A stretch of DNA of 64,000 bases from Limnohabitans sp. 103DPR2 (GCF_001412575.1 NZ_CP011834.1:1674001-1738000); one strand, 5' to 3'; shown: positions 34,081 through 43,949, counted from the stretch's first letter. Made by a program: numbers and translations. Notes: generated by a model not told the origin, from the sequence alone.

Positions 34081-35061
34081 ATGCAAAACAAGCTGTTGAC
34101 CCCCTTGAAATCAACGTTGATGGCGCTGGCCATCTGCCTCACAGGCATCAGCCATGCCGATGAAAAGTTTCCTTCTCGCCAAGTGACATTGGTGGTGCCC
34201 CAAGCTGCTGGCGGTGCCAACGATGCGATTGCCAGGGTTGTGGCGCAAAAGTTGTCAGAGCAGTGGGGGCAGTCTGTCATTGTGGAGAATCGCCCGGGAG
34301 CAGGTGGCAATGTGGGCACTGCCTATACGGCCAAAGCCAAAAACGACGGCTACACCTTGCTGGTCAATGCAGACAGTGCGCAGGTAATCAATCCATTTTT
34401 GTACGCCAAAACGGGTTTTGACTCCGTCAAAGACTTCGATCCTGTGGCGCCTCTGGCCAAAGCGGGCTATGTGTTGGTGGCCAACCCTGCCTTGCCTGCC
34501 AATAATGTGGCCGAGCTGATTGCCTTGGCCAAATCAAAGCCAGGCACCTTGTCTATTGCGTCTGCGGGCAATGGCACTTTGAACCATTTGATTGGGGAAA
34601 TGCTTCAGAAGGCGACCGATATTCAATTGCTGCACATTCCCTACAAAGCAGCAGCTGCAGCGGCCACCGATGTGGTAGGTGGACAAGTGCCATTGTCTGT
34701 CCAAAGCATGCCTTCATCGATCGCCTTCATTCGCGCCGGAAAGCTCAAAGTGTTGGGCGTTGTGAATGAAAAACGCTTGGCAGCCTTGCCCGATTCACCC
34801 ACCATTGGGGAGACGGTGCCAGGGTTTGGTGCGACGCCTTGGTATGGCATGTTTGCGCCTGCGGGCACGCCTAAAAATATCTTGCTCCAAATTCAAAACG
34901 ATGTGGCCAAAGCTTTGGATGCCAAAGACGTTCAAGACCGTTTGGCCACCTTGGGCTGCGAGCCTTTCAAAGGCACTGGGGATCAATTGGCCCAAATTGT
35001 GAAAAGCGATTTGGTGCGTTGGGCCAAGATCGTCAAGGATTCAGGCGCCAAATTGGATTGA
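34081..35061 (+). CDS. Bug-family (TctC-like) periplasmic binding protein 5
   Basis: A 326-residue Bug protein with a signal peptide ending near ISHAD at about residue 23. The mature start FPSRQVTLVVPQAAGGANDA carries the loop AAGGAND. VIVENRPGAGGNVG and NDGYTLLVN follow. No permease genes are near. The convergent cupin gene ends one base after its stop. The gene has its own control region with a palindrome. The ligand is unknown. Confidence 0.93.
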   Translation: MQNKLLTPLKSTLMALAICLTGISHADEKFPSRQVTLVVPQAAGGANDAIARVVAQKLSEQWGQSVIVENRPGAGGNVGTAYTAKAKNDGYTLLVNADSAQVINPFLYAKTGFDSVKDFDPVAPLAKAGYVLVANPALPANNVAELIALAKSKPGTLSIASAGNGTLNHLIGEMLQKATDIQLLHIPYKAAAAAATDVVGGQVPLSVQSMPSSIAFIRAGKLKVLGVVNEKRLAALPDSPTIGETVPGFGATPWYGMFAPAGTPKNILLQIQNDVAKALDAKDVQDRLATLGCEPFKGTGDQLAQIVKSDLVRWAKIVKDSGAKLD

Positions 35062-35062
35062 T

Positions 35063-35593
35063 TCAAACACCGCCGCTGGGGTGTGTGGGGTCGATCCACA
35101 AAACTTGCTCTGGTTTTTCGACGGGCTCGATGTCCAGGTTGATGGACACAGCTTGGCCATCGCTTCGGCATAAAACGCATTCCAAAACTTCAGTGGGGCT
35201 GGCGTTGATTTCTTGGTGCGGCACGTAGGGTGGCACATAAATGAAGTCACCAGGTCCTGCTTCTGCTGTGAATTCCAGTTGGTCGCCCCAGCGCATGCGT
35301 GCACGGCCCTTGATGACGTAAATCACACTCTCTAAATGGCCGTGATGGTGGGCGCCAGTTTTGGCGTTGGCGTGGATGGTGACTGTGCCGGCCCACAACT
35401 TTTCAGCGCCCACGCGCGCGAAATTGATCGCGGCTTTTCGGTCCATACCGGGTGTGGAGGGTACATTGCCGTCCAATTGATTGCCGGGCACCACACGCAC
35501 GCCGTTATGTTTCCATGGTGCATGGCTGTGCTCATGTTCATAAGAATGGCCGTGGGAATGGGGTTTTTGATCGTCGTGATGATGATGGCTCAT
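35063..35593 (-). CDS. Cupin-domain protein with His-rich N-terminus
   Basis: A 176-residue protein. The first 25 residues are extremely His-rich (MSHHHHDDQK, then HSHGHSYEHEHSH), probably a metal-binding tail. The cupin domain follows: cupin motif 1 is GAHHHGHLESVIYVIKGRARMRWG with three His and a Glu, and motif 2 is PGDFIYVPPYVPHQE. It could be a small metal-dependent enzyme or sensor. A 25-base palindrome lies 26 bases upstream, between it and the divergent M20 gene, so the two may share a regulator. Confidence 0.88.
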   Translation of the reverse strand: MSHHHHDDQKPHSHGHSYEHEHSHAPWKHNGVRVVPGNQLDGNVPSTPGMDRKAAINFARVGAEKLWAGTVTIHANAKTGAHHHGHLESVIYVIKGRARMRWGDQLEFTAEAGPGDFIYVPPYVPHQEINASPTEVLECVLCRSDGQAVSINLDIEPVEKPEQVLWIDPTHPSGGV

Positions 35594-35618
35594 ATAAACT
35601 ACCTGTTTTTAAACTACT

Positions 35619-35643
35619 TGTTATTCAACTATAGGTTGAATAA
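35619..35643. promoter_or_regulatory. 25-base inverted repeat between cupin and M20 genes
   Basis: GTTATTCAAC and GTTGAATAAC form a perfect 10-base inverted repeat around TATAG, in an AT-rich divergent control region. This is a strong operator candidate for a dimeric repressor. It lies close to the cupin start and about 135 bases from the M20 start. Confidence 0.5.
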
Positions 35644-35777
35644 CCAATTGTTGTGACTTGTGGTGTGAGAATTTGGCTCAATTTTGCTTCAAGTGTTGCG
35701 TGTTTGTACAGCCTCTGGATTCTCAGTTGTTCAAATTGAGGTAGTCTGATGTTTTTAGCAGTCCATCACAGATCACC

Positions 35778-37178
35778 ATGACCCGACAGGCAGCCCTGCA
35801 ACGTGCAACCACCGCATTTGACGACGGATCTTTCAAGGCGACCCTTCAACGCCGCATTCAGCGTCCTACAGAGAGTCAAAACCCCGCCAGAGCGGCTGAG
35901 TTGCCAGCTTACTTGCAAGAGGAAATTCGACCAGCGCTTGAAGCCATGGGGTTTGAGTGCCGCTTGATAGAGCATTCCAAAGCCAAGGCGCCATTTTTGT
36001 TTGCACAGCGCATCGAGGGGGCCCAGTTGCCCACGGTTCTGGGCTATGGCCATGGCGATGTCATACGCGGCCTCGAGACCGAGTGGCGTGAAGGCGTGAC
36101 GCCTTGGGACTTGACCGAATTGGAGGGCCGTTGGTATGGCCGCGGTATTGCCGATAACAAGGGCCAACACTCGGTCAACCTGCAAGCCATGGCCTGTGTT
36201 TTGGCAGAGCGAGGCCACTTGGGCTTCAATGCCAAATTCATCATCGAGATGGGCGAGGAGACGGGCTCACCTGGCCTGAAGGAGGTTTGTGCAGAACACG
36301 CCGACTTGCTCAAAGCCGATTTGCTGATTGCATCAGACGGGCCACGTTTGCGAGCGGAACGTCCCACCATCTTTCTAGGCTCCAGAGGCAGTATCAATTT
36401 TGAGCTGAGCATTGAATCGCGTTCGGGGGCGCATCACTCAGGCAATTGGGGCGGCTTGATCTCCAATCCCGGTATTCAATTGGCCCATGCCATTGCCAGC
36501 TTGGTGACAGACCATGGCGAGATCAAAGTACCGGAATGGCGCCCTAAGGCTTTGCCAGATGCCGTGCGCCGGGTGTTGGCTGATTGCGAAGTTGACGGCG
36601 GGCCCAATGGCCCTCAAATTGAACCCGATTGGGGACAACCTGGCTTAAGCCCCGCAGAGCGAGTCTTTGGTTGGTGCTCGTTTGAAGTGCTGGCATTCAA
36701 AACAGGCAACCCCGAAAACCCCGTGAATGCCATTCCGCCCAGAGCCAAGGCGACATGCCAGTTGCGCTTTGTGGTGGGCATCGACAGCTCAGACATCTTG
36801 GGCGCTTTGCGCAGACACTTGGACAGTCATGGCTTTGGCTATGTGCAAATTGCGGCCGCCCGCGACGAAATTTTCAAGGCAACGCGCATTGACCCCGATG
36901 ACGCCTGGGTCACCTGGGCTGCAAACTCCTTGCAAAGCACCACCCAGAAAAAACCGGCCATCTTGCCCAATTTGGGCGGATCTTTGCCCAATGACATCTT
37001 CACCGACGTGTTGGGCTTGAAAACCATTTGGGTGCCCCATTCTTATCCAGGCTGTTCTCAGCATGCGCCCAATGAGCACTTGCCACCAGAGCTGCTCAAA
37101 GAAGCTTTGCAGGTGATGACAGGTCTGTATTGGGACTTGGGTACCGCACAGACACCTTACGTTGCCTCCAAGGCTTGA
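35778..37178 (+). CDS. M20-family metallopeptidase/amidohydrolase
   Basis: A 466-residue M20 protein of the ArgE/DapE/carnosinase type. Metal and catalytic residues are visible: His92 in GYGHGDVI, Asp126 in RGIADNKGQ, the Glu pair 160-161 in EMGEETGS, and the late His in NEHLPPE. The dimerisation domain contains RSGAHHSGNWGG. It hydrolyses an amide or peptide bond of a small substrate. The downstream M20D gene starts 20 bases after its stop, so the two are probably co-transcribed. Confidence 0.92.
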   Translation: MTRQAALQRATTAFDDGSFKATLQRRIQRPTESQNPARAAELPAYLQEEIRPALEAMGFECRLIEHSKAKAPFLFAQRIEGAQLPTVLGYGHGDVIRGLETEWREGVTPWDLTELEGRWYGRGIADNKGQHSVNLQAMACVLAERGHLGFNAKFIIEMGEETGSPGLKEVCAEHADLLKADLLIASDGPRLRAERPTIFLGSRGSINFELSIESRSGAHHSGNWGGLISNPGIQLAHAIASLVTDHGEIKVPEWRPKALPDAVRRVLADCEVDGGPNGPQIEPDWGQPGLSPAERVFGWCSFEVLAFKTGNPENPVNAIPPRAKATCQLRFVVGIDSSDILGALRRHLDSHGFGYVQIAAARDEIFKATRIDPDDAWVTWAANSLQSTTQKKPAILPNLGGSLPNDIFTDVLGLKTIWVPHSYPGCSQHAPNEHLPPELLKEALQVMTGLYWDLGTAQTPYVASKA

Positions 37179-37198
37179 ACCGCTCAAAGGACACCACG

Positions 37199-38386
37199 AT
37201 GAACGCTCGTTACGATTGTTTTTGCAAACTGTCAGACCTTGTGGGAGCTCAAGAATCCTTGAGTGAAGCGCGTCGACATTTGCACCGTTTTCCTGAACTG
37301 TCTTTTCAAGAAAAATCAACCGCTCAATGGGTGGCCGATCAGTTGGAAGGATGGGGCTACAAGGTCACCCGCAATGTGGGGGGGCACGGCTTGGTCGCCT
37401 CATTGAAGAACGGAGAAGGCAAGGCCATTGCTTTACGGGCAGACATGGACGCCTTGCCCATTCAAGAAGAAACGCAAAAGCCCTACGCCAGCGAACACCC
37501 TGGCACCATGCATGCCTGTGGCCACGATGGCCATACGGCGATGTTGTTGGGCGCTGCACAACAGTTGGCCAAAACCAAAAATTTCAAAGGCACAGTCCAC
37601 TTGGTGTTTCAACCTGCGGAAGAAGCAGGCAAGGACAGCGGTGCCCAGCAAATGATTGCAGATGGCTTGTTTGAGCGCTTTCCTTGCGATGCCATTTTTG
37701 GCATTCACAACCATCCTGGCGTGGAGGTGGGTACGTTCATGTTTGGTGCTGGCGCTTTCATGTCCGCTTCTGATACCTGCTACATCAAAGTCAAAGGCAA
37801 GGGCGGCCATGCCGCCAGACCGCATCAGACGGTGGACCCCGTGGTCATCATGGGCAGTTTGATCATGAGTTTGCAAACGGTGGTGTCGCGCAACATCGAC
37901 CCCTTGCAAACTTCGGTGGTGAGCATCGGCACGGCGCATGCCGGCAGTGTCTCCAATGTCATTCCCGATACCGCCAGTTTGTCGATGAGCATTCGATCCT
38001 TCAGTCCTGAAGTTCGCGAACGTTTGGAGCAACGCATCAAAGATCTGGTCACTGCGCAGGTGGCATCGTTTGGCGGTGAGGTGGAGATCATTTACGAGCG
38101 CGGTTATCCCGTGGTGATCAACTCTGTTGCAGAAACGGAATTTGCGCGTCAAGTTGCCGTGGAGTTGGTGGGGGAAGACAAGGTGGTCTCGCCTTTTGGC
38201 CCCGTGACCGGCAGTGAAGATTTTGCGTATTATTTGCAACACAAGCCTGGTTGCTTTTTGCGCTTGGGCAATGGCACCGACAGCGCTTTGCTGCACAACC
38301 CCAAGTACGACTTCAACGATCAAAACCTGTCTTACGGGGCGGCCTATTGGACGCGCCTTGTCGAACGATTTTTAGATGCTGCTTGA
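37199..38386 (+). CDS. M20D amidohydrolase (hippurate/N-acyl amino acid hydrolase)
   Basis: A 395-residue metalloamidase. The start at 37199 has AAAGGA seven bases upstream; a longer frame overlapping the previous gene is rejected. Signature residues are ADMDALPI at 81-88, MHACGHDGHTAMLLGAA at 104-120, the catalytic Glu pair in FQPAEEAG at about 138-144, and the late GSEDFAYYLQ with NGTDSALLHNP. Relatives cleave hippurate, N-acetyl amino acids or indole-3-acetyl amino acids. With the other M20 enzyme, the deacylase at 38961 and the peptide importer, it suggests use of acylated amino acids. Confidence 0.94.
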   Translation: MNARYDCFCKLSDLVGAQESLSEARRHLHRFPELSFQEKSTAQWVADQLEGWGYKVTRNVGGHGLVASLKNGEGKAIALRADMDALPIQEETQKPYASEHPGTMHACGHDGHTAMLLGAAQQLAKTKNFKGTVHLVFQPAEEAGKDSGAQQMIADGLFERFPCDAIFGIHNHPGVEVGTFMFGAGAFMSASDTCYIKVKGKGGHAARPHQTVDPVVIMGSLIMSLQTVVSRNIDPLQTSVVSIGTAHAGSVSNVIPDTASLSMSIRSFSPEVRERLEQRIKDLVTAQVASFGGEVEIIYERGYPVVINSVAETEFARQVAVELVGEDKVVSPFGPVTGSEDFAYYLQHKPGCFLRLGNGTDSALLHNPKYDFNDQNLSYGAAYWTRLVERFLDAA

Positions 38387-38449
38387 ACTGATTATTTGAG
38401 CGATGCACTTCTCATGGCGACTTTTTAATATTTTTTCAACGGAGACTCT

Positions 38450-38956
38450 ATGACGATTTCAATGTACCAAGCCAGCGTGCCACGTTTGATCAATGGCTTG
38501 ACCAATTTGTCGCACCTTTTGGGCAAAGCGCAGGCTCATGCGGAAGCCAAAAAAATTGACCCTGTGGTGTTTGCCACGATGCGTCTTTACCCTGACATGT
38601 TTCCGCTCAGCCGACAAGTTCAAATTGCCTGCGATGTGAGCAAAGGTTTGGTTGCACGATTGGCCGGTGTGGAGATTCCGGCACACGAAGACACCGAAAA
38701 AGATTTGAAGGATTTGCAAGCGCGAATTGCCAAAACCATTGCCTTTTTAGAAACCTTCAAGCCCGAGCAGATCGACGGTACCGAAGACAAAGACATCATC
38801 GTGAAGCGCGGCGACAAAGAGACGCACTACAAGGGCATGCAGTTTTTGTTGGGCCACGGTTTACCCAATTTGTACTTCCACACCACCACCACTTACAGCA
38901 TGCTGCGCGCCAGTGGCGTGGAAATTGGCAAGGCCGATTACCTCGGCAAAATTTAA
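38450..38956 (+). CDS. DUF1993 protein
   Basis: A 168-residue DUF1993 protein, recognised by MTISMYQASVPRLINGL at the start, FPLSRQVQIACDVSKG in the middle and GLPNLYFHTTTTYSMLR near the end. The family probably adopts a DinB-like four-helix bundle with unknown function; it may be a metal-dependent thiol transferase. A CGGAGA ribosome site precedes the ATG. It is four bases from the convergent deacylase gene. Confidence 0.9.
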   Translation: MTISMYQASVPRLINGLTNLSHLLGKAQAHAEAKKIDPVVFATMRLYPDMFPLSRQVQIACDVSKGLVARLAGVEIPAHEDTEKDLKDLQARIAKTIAFLETFKPEQIDGTEDKDIIVKRGDKETHYKGMQFLLGHGLPNLYFHTTTTYSMLRASGVEIGKADYLGKI

Positions 38957-38960
38957 GCCT

Positions 38961-40142
38961 TCAATCGTCCAAGCCCGACATGCCAATGCGGTGTGCCAGG
39001 GGCTTGGGCCCCGAAATGCGGTACATCACTTGGCCTGGCCACGACAGATAGCCATCCAAACGGCGCGAGAACACAATGCCGTCGGTGGCGCTCTTGTAAG
39101 TGGTTCGGCCTTTGGGGCCGTGAGGGTTGGCGGGGTCGATCACATCGCAAATGGGTTGACCCTTTTTAACTTTGGCGCCCGGTTTGACATGGAACACCAA
39201 GAAGCCTGTGCCGGAGCTGTAGCCCACATCCATACCGCTGATGGGGGCTGGCGCTGATTTCATCTTTTTGAGGGGGGCTGCTTTGCCGCCCACCACCCCT
39301 TGGCGAATCAACCAGCGGTACAAATTGCTTGCATCGGATTTGCCAAGGGCATCGCTGACATCGTGTTGGCTGCGCATTTCTAAAGTGACCGACATACAGG
39401 CTTGCGGAATGGCCGCATCAGGGAACTTGTCTTGCAAGCGTGCCCACAAGGCGCTGTTGACACCCGAAAAGGTGAGGGTGCTAGGGTAGGGGTCGTTGTA
39501 CATGGTGGCCTCAACGCCCAAGTCGGCTGCCAAGGCTTGCACGGCACCTTGATTGTCCAAGGGGCCGTGGCGGTCTTTGACCCAGTCATTGCGCGCCGTG
39601 AACAAGTGCAATGCCGCATAAATGTCGCAGTGCAAATCGAGCACGTAGTCGGCATCTGTGCTGAGTTTTTGCATTTCTACCCGCAGGGTTTGCAATTCGT
39701 TGGCAGGCTTCATGGCGTTGAGGGTTTCCAGCGCGGCCTTGCGAATCATTTTGACGTTGGCATGGGGATCACTGCCAATTTTTTTCCAAACTTTTTCGGC
39801 CACACCTTCAGAGACATCAATCCAATTGCGATTGAAGTTTTCGTTGCTGAGGTGGTTATAACGGCCGGCATGAGAATTGCCTACCAACTGTGACTGTCCA
39901 ATCGGATTCACGGTTGGCACCAAAATGATTTCACCTTTGATCAAGCCCTTTTTGTCGGCTTCGGCCAGCATGGGCATCAAATGGTGAAGTGCCATGGTGC
40001 CAGGCATCTCATTGGCATGAATGGCGGCTTGCATGTACACCTTGGGACGTGCACCAGATTTGCCAAAGCTGAGCACAGAAACAGTGCGGTGCGTACCGGG
40101 CGTCATGCTGGGCAGTTGAACTGATCGTTTTTTGATGGCCAT
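38961..40142 (-). CDS. Succinylglutamate desuccinylase/aspartoacylase-family deacylase
   Basis: A 393-residue zinc carboxypeptidase-fold hydrolase (AstE/AspA family). Zinc ligands are visible in AAIHANEMPG (His and Glu) and DLHCDIYAAL (His). NENFNRNW supplies substrate-binding residues. The C-terminal GTGFLVFHVKPGAKVKKGQPICDV segment resembles a biotinyl/lipoyl-like hairpin often found in this subfamily. It removes an acyl group from an amino acid or similar amide. It is divergent from the peptide ABC operon, which has a 133-base control region; AAAGGA precedes the start. Confidence 0.92.
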   Translation of the reverse strand: MAIKKRSVQLPSMTPGTHRTVSVLSFGKSGARPKVYMQAAIHANEMPGTMALHHLMPMLAEADKKGLIKGEIILVPTVNPIGQSQLVGNSHAGRYNHLSNENFNRNWIDVSEGVAEKVWKKIGSDPHANVKMIRKAALETLNAMKPANELQTLRVEMQKLSTDADYVLDLHCDIYAALHLFTARNDWVKDRHGPLDNQGAVQALAADLGVEATMYNDPYPSTLTFSGVNSALWARLQDKFPDAAIPQACMSVTLEMRSQHDVSDALGKSDASNLYRWLIRQGVVGGKAAPLKKMKSAPAPISGMDVGYSSGTGFLVFHVKPGAKVKKGQPICDVIDPANPHGPKGRTTYKSATDGIVFSRRLDGYLSWPGQVMYRISGPKPLAHRIGMSGLDD

Positions 40143-40275
40143 GTCAATCCTTTGTTGGAAAGAAATTAGTTTATGTCGATTCCGTCTAAAGCAAAACCCT
40201 AATGTTGAATTTATAGATTAGAGTTAGTGTCCGATTTGTTATCAAACATCTCATTTTTTATTTCAGGAGAGCAAG

Positions 40276-42063
40276 ATGAACGAGAGCGAAATTCGCGGTC
40301 TAATCGACCAGGTCCGAGACAATTCAGTGACCCGCAAGCAATTCATCCGCCACATGGTGGGTGTCGGTTTGACCGTGCCAATGGCCGCTCAAATGCTCTT
40401 GACCTCTGGCTTGGCACAAGCTCAAACAGCCTCGACTTACAAACCTACCAAGCGTGGCGGAGGCGGTCCTTTGAAGTTGCTGTGGTGGCAAGGTGCCACT
40501 TTGCTGCAACCTCACTTTGCCAGCGGTACCAAAGACCAAGAAGGCTCGCGTATTTTTTACGAACCACTGGGCGCTTGGGATCACGATGGCAACATGGTGC
40601 CAATTTTGGCTGCCGAGGTTCCTTCAGCCGCCAACGGTGGTGTTTCAAAAGATGGCAAAACCATTACATGGAAGCTTAAAAAGAATGTGTTGTGGCACGA
40701 TGGCAAACCCTTCACAGCAGATGACGTGGTGTTTACGGCAGCCTATGCAGCAGATGTTGCCACTTCAGCATACACACGGGGCTCTTATGCTGACGTCAAA
40801 GTCACTAAAGTTGACTCCCATACGGTTAAAGTTGAATATACCAAGGCATCGCCTTTCTGGGCCGATCCTTTTGTCAGCGCTGCTGGCATGATCATTCCCA
40901 AGCACATCTTTGAATCTTATAAAGGTAGCGCTTCGCGTGATGCGCCTGCCAACTTGAAGCCCGTTGGCACTGGTCCTTACAAATTCACCGACTTCAAACC
41001 CGGTGACATGCTGCGTGGTGTGATCAACAACGATTACCATGAACCCAACCGTCCTTATTTCGACAGCATTGAGATGAAGGGTGGTGGTGACGCCGTTTCT
41101 GCAGCGCGCGCTGTGCTGCAAACCGGTGAATACGACTACGCTTGGAACTTGCAAGTCGAAGACGAGTTGTTATTGCGCCTTGAACAAGGTGGCAAAGGCA
41201 GAACCACCATCACGCCAGGTGGCAACATCGAATTCATCCAACTGAACATGGCCGATCCTTGGACGGAAATTGAGGGTGAGCGCGCTCACGCCAAGTCCAA
41301 GCACCCCATCTTGTCCGAATTTGCCGTGCGCCAAGCCATCAGCTTGGTGGTCGACCGTGCGGGTGTCCAAAAGTACATTTACGGTCGAACAGGAATTGCC
41401 ACCTCCAACTTCTTGAACAACCCTCAACGCTTTGTGTCTAAAAACACCAAGTTTGAATACAACGTTGAAAAAGCAGCTCAGGTGTTGGAAGACGCAGGCT
41501 GGAAAAAGGGCCCTGATGGTATTCGTGAAAAAGGTGGCAAGAAGTTGAAGTTGGTGTTCTCCACCTCCATCAACGGTCCTCGCCAAAAGACACAGCAAAT
41601 CATCAAGCAAGCTGCGCAAAAAGCCGGTATTGATTTTGAATTGAAATCGGTGCCTGCATCGGTTTACTTCTCATCTGATCCTGCCAACCCAGACACTTAC
41701 ACCAAGTTCTTTGCAGACGTGCAGATGTTCACGACCACCATGCCTCAGCCTGATCCTGAAATTTTCATGAATCAGTACTTGACTTCGCAGTTCGCAACCA
41801 AAGCCAACAAGTGGTTGGGCAGAAACTCAACCCGCTACAACAATCCCGAATACGACAAAACGTATTTGGCAGCCCAATCAGAAATGGACCCTGTCAAGCG
41901 TGCAGACATGTTTGTGAAGATGAACGACATGCCTGTCAATGACATCGCTATCATTCCGCTGGTCTATCGTCCCCGAACAGCGGGTCTCGTTAGAAACTTG
42001 GTAGCTCCTTTGTCCGGTTGGGACAATGACTTGTGGCTGTTGAAAGACTGGTACAAATCTTAA
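40276..42063 (+). CDS. Peptide/nickel-type ABC substrate-binding protein (SBP family 5)
   Basis: A 595-residue periplasmic binding protein of the DppA/OppA family. The signal region has a Tat-like twin-basic pair (SVTRKQFIRHMVG at about 17-29, Arg-Lys rather than Arg-Arg) and cleavage near AQAQT. Family features are RIFYEPLGAWD, the DVVFTAAYA segment, and VGTGPYKFTDFKPGD. AGGAGA precedes the ATG. First gene of a five-gene importer operon; neighbouring deacylases suggest peptides, acylated amino acids or related amides as ligand. Confidence 0.94.
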   Translation: MNESEIRGLIDQVRDNSVTRKQFIRHMVGVGLTVPMAAQMLLTSGLAQAQTASTYKPTKRGGGGPLKLLWWQGATLLQPHFASGTKDQEGSRIFYEPLGAWDHDGNMVPILAAEVPSAANGGVSKDGKTITWKLKKNVLWHDGKPFTADDVVFTAAYAADVATSAYTRGSYADVKVTKVDSHTVKVEYTKASPFWADPFVSAAGMIIPKHIFESYKGSASRDAPANLKPVGTGPYKFTDFKPGDMLRGVINNDYHEPNRPYFDSIEMKGGGDAVSAARAVLQTGEYDYAWNLQVEDELLLRLEQGGKGRTTITPGGNIEFIQLNMADPWTEIEGERAHAKSKHPILSEFAVRQAISLVVDRAGVQKYIYGRTGIATSNFLNNPQRFVSKNTKFEYNVEKAAQVLEDAGWKKGPDGIREKGGKKLKLVFSTSINGPRQKTQQIIKQAAQKAGIDFELKSVPASVYFSSDPANPDTYTKFFADVQMFTTTMPQPDPEIFMNQYLTSQFATKANKWLGRNSTRYNNPEYDKTYLAAQSEMDPVKRADMFVKMNDMPVNDIAIIPLVYRPRTAGLVRNLVAPLSGWDNDLWLLKDWYKS

Positions 42064-42073
42064 TCAAAGCCCT

Positions 42074-43033
42074 ATGTTTCGTTACATCCTGCGGCGGTTG
42101 ATGATCGCCGTGCCCAGCTTGCTGGGCATCAGTTTGGTGCTGTTCACGGTCTTGGCCATGGCGCCGGGTGACCCGTTTGCGGAGTTGGTCTCCAACCCCA
42201 ATATCCCACCCGAAGTGGCCGAGGCCTTGCGAGAAAAGTTTGGCTTGAACGACCCGCTCCTGGTTCGCTACTGGAACTGGCTCACCGCCATGGTCCAAGG
42301 CGACTGGGGCTACTCGTTCATCAGTCGCATCAACGTTGAAACCCTCATCATGCAGCGCATCCCAGTTACCTTGTTGGTGATTGGATCGTCGCAGATTTTG
42401 GCTTTGTGCATTGCGATTCCTGTCGGCGTCTACGCCGCCACACGCCCATACTCGCTGTTTGATCAAGTTGCCAGCACGTTGGCCTTCATTGGCTTTTCGC
42501 TTCCAACGTTCTTTACTGGTATTTTGCTAATCTTGTTCTTCAGCATTCACCTGGACTGGCTTCCATTTGTTTATCGTGCAGACATACCTGATACGGGAGT
42601 CAACTTTTTTTGGGAGCACTTCAAGCAAATGATCATGCCCGTCACAGTGCTGGGCTTGTTCCAAGCTGGCGCCTGGACTCGCTACGTTCGTTCGGCTGTG
42701 CTGGACGTGATTCGTTTGGATTACGTCACCACTGCGCGCTCCAAAGGTTTGGCTGAAAAAGTGGTGATTACCAAACACGTGCTGCGCAATGCGCTCATTC
42801 CAGTTGTCACTTTGGTGGCCCTTCAGATGCCCGCCATTTTTGGCGGTGCCATTGTCACAGAGCAAATTTTCCGAATTCCTGGCATTGGTTCACTCATCAT
42901 CAGTTCGATGCTGGCCAACGATACACCCGTTGTGATGGCTGTAACCTTTGTTTTCTCCACGTTGGTGATTGCGTGTAATCTTTTGGCAGATATTTTGTAT
43001 GGCTGGCTCGACCCTCGCATCTCCTTCAACTGA
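42074..43033 (+). CDS. Dpp/Opp-type ABC permease 1 (DppB family)
   Basis: A 319-residue inner-membrane permease. The N-terminal FRYILRRLMIAVPSLLGISLVLF is the family signature helix. The cytoplasmic coupling loop is DYVTTARSKGLAEKVVITKHVLRNALIP at about 216-243, and the end reads YGWLDPRISFN as in DppB. Six membrane segments are expected. It is 10 bases after the binding protein and overlaps the second permease by 35 bases. Confidence 0.95.
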   Translation: MFRYILRRLMIAVPSLLGISLVLFTVLAMAPGDPFAELVSNPNIPPEVAEALREKFGLNDPLLVRYWNWLTAMVQGDWGYSFISRINVETLIMQRIPVTLLVIGSSQILALCIAIPVGVYAATRPYSLFDQVASTLAFIGFSLPTFFTGILLILFFSIHLDWLPFVYRADIPDTGVNFFWEHFKQMIMPVTVLGLFQAGAWTRYVRSAVLDVIRLDYVTTARSKGLAEKVVITKHVLRNALIPVVTLVALQMPAIFGGAIVTEQIFRIPGIGSLIISSMLANDTPVVMAVTFVFSTLVIACNLLADILYGWLDPRISFN

Positions 43034-43937
43034 TGCCAAGGCCTCTGGGCCCAAAGCAGTAGTTCACTCACCAGGCAAAGAAGCTTGGCGTCGTTTTAAA
43101 CGTCACAAATTGGCTGTGCTGTGCACGGTGGTGCTCAGCATCATCGTGCTAGCTGTTTTGTTGGGACCTTGGGTATGGCAAGTGCCTATCAACGCCATTG
43201 ACTTTGATGCGCGAATGCAGGGCCCTTCTTGGAATCATCCATTGGGCACCGATGATTTAGGCCAAGACCTCTTGGCGCGAATGCTTTATGGTGGCCGAAT
43301 CTCTTTGGCCGTTGGCTTGGCGGCCATGCTGATTGCCATCACTTTTGGGGTGGTCATTGGCGCGGTGGCTGGTATGTCTAAAGGACCCGTCGATGTATTC
43401 CTCATGTGGGTTACCGATTTGTTTTTGTCATTGCCTCAATTGCCTTTGTTGTTGTTGATCTTTTACCTCTTCAACGACACCCTCAAAAAATTGATTGGCC
43501 CTGAAGCCGGTGTTTTCATCTTGGTGGTCGCCGTGATTGGCGGTTTGCGTTGGATGCCTGTGGCGCGTTTGGTTCGTGCGCAGTTTCTCACTTTGCGTGA
43601 AAAAGAATTTGTGGAGGCAGCTCGTGCCTTGGGTGCCAGCAAGTGGCGTCAAGTGACCGTGCACATTTTGCCCAACGCCATGGGGCCGGTCATTGTGGCG
43701 GCCACCATTGACGTGGCTGCGGCCATCATTGCCGAATCCACCTTGTCTTTTTTAGGTTTGGGTTTTCCCCCCGACATTCCCACATGGGGACGCATCTTGT
43801 TTGATGCCAAAGATCACATGGACGTTGCCGTTCATTGGGCTTTATTTCCTGGCGCGCTGATTTTCATCACTGTGCTTACCATCAATTACATAGGCGACGG
43901 TTTGCGCGATGCCTATGATCCACGCCGTGTGCTGTAA
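42999..43937 (+). CDS. Dpp/Opp-type ABC permease 2 (DppC family)
   Basis: A 312-residue permease, from the ATG at 42999 inside the end of the DppB-like gene; a longer frame from 42969 is unlikely. Seen are EAWRRFKRHKLAVLCTVVL before the first membrane helix, NHPLGTDDLGQDLLARMLYGGRISLAVGL after the large periplasmic loop, and the coupling loop FVEAARALGASKWRQVTVHILPNAM. This is the partner of DppB in a heterodimeric channel. Confidence 0.95.
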   Translation: MAGSTLASPSTDAKASGPKAVVHSPGKEAWRRFKRHKLAVLCTVVLSIIVLAVLLGPWVWQVPINAIDFDARMQGPSWNHPLGTDDLGQDLLARMLYGGRISLAVGLAAMLIAITFGVVIGAVAGMSKGPVDVFLMWVTDLFLSLPQLPLLLLIFYLFNDTLKKLIGPEAGVFILVVAVIGGLRWMPVARLVRAQFLTLREKEFVEAARALGASKWRQVTVHILPNAMGPVIVAATIDVAAAIIAESTLSFLGLGFPPDIPTWGRILFDAKDHMDVAVHWALFPGALIFITVLTINYIGDGLRDAYDPRRVL

Positions 43938-43949
43938 AGAGGTTTCTGA

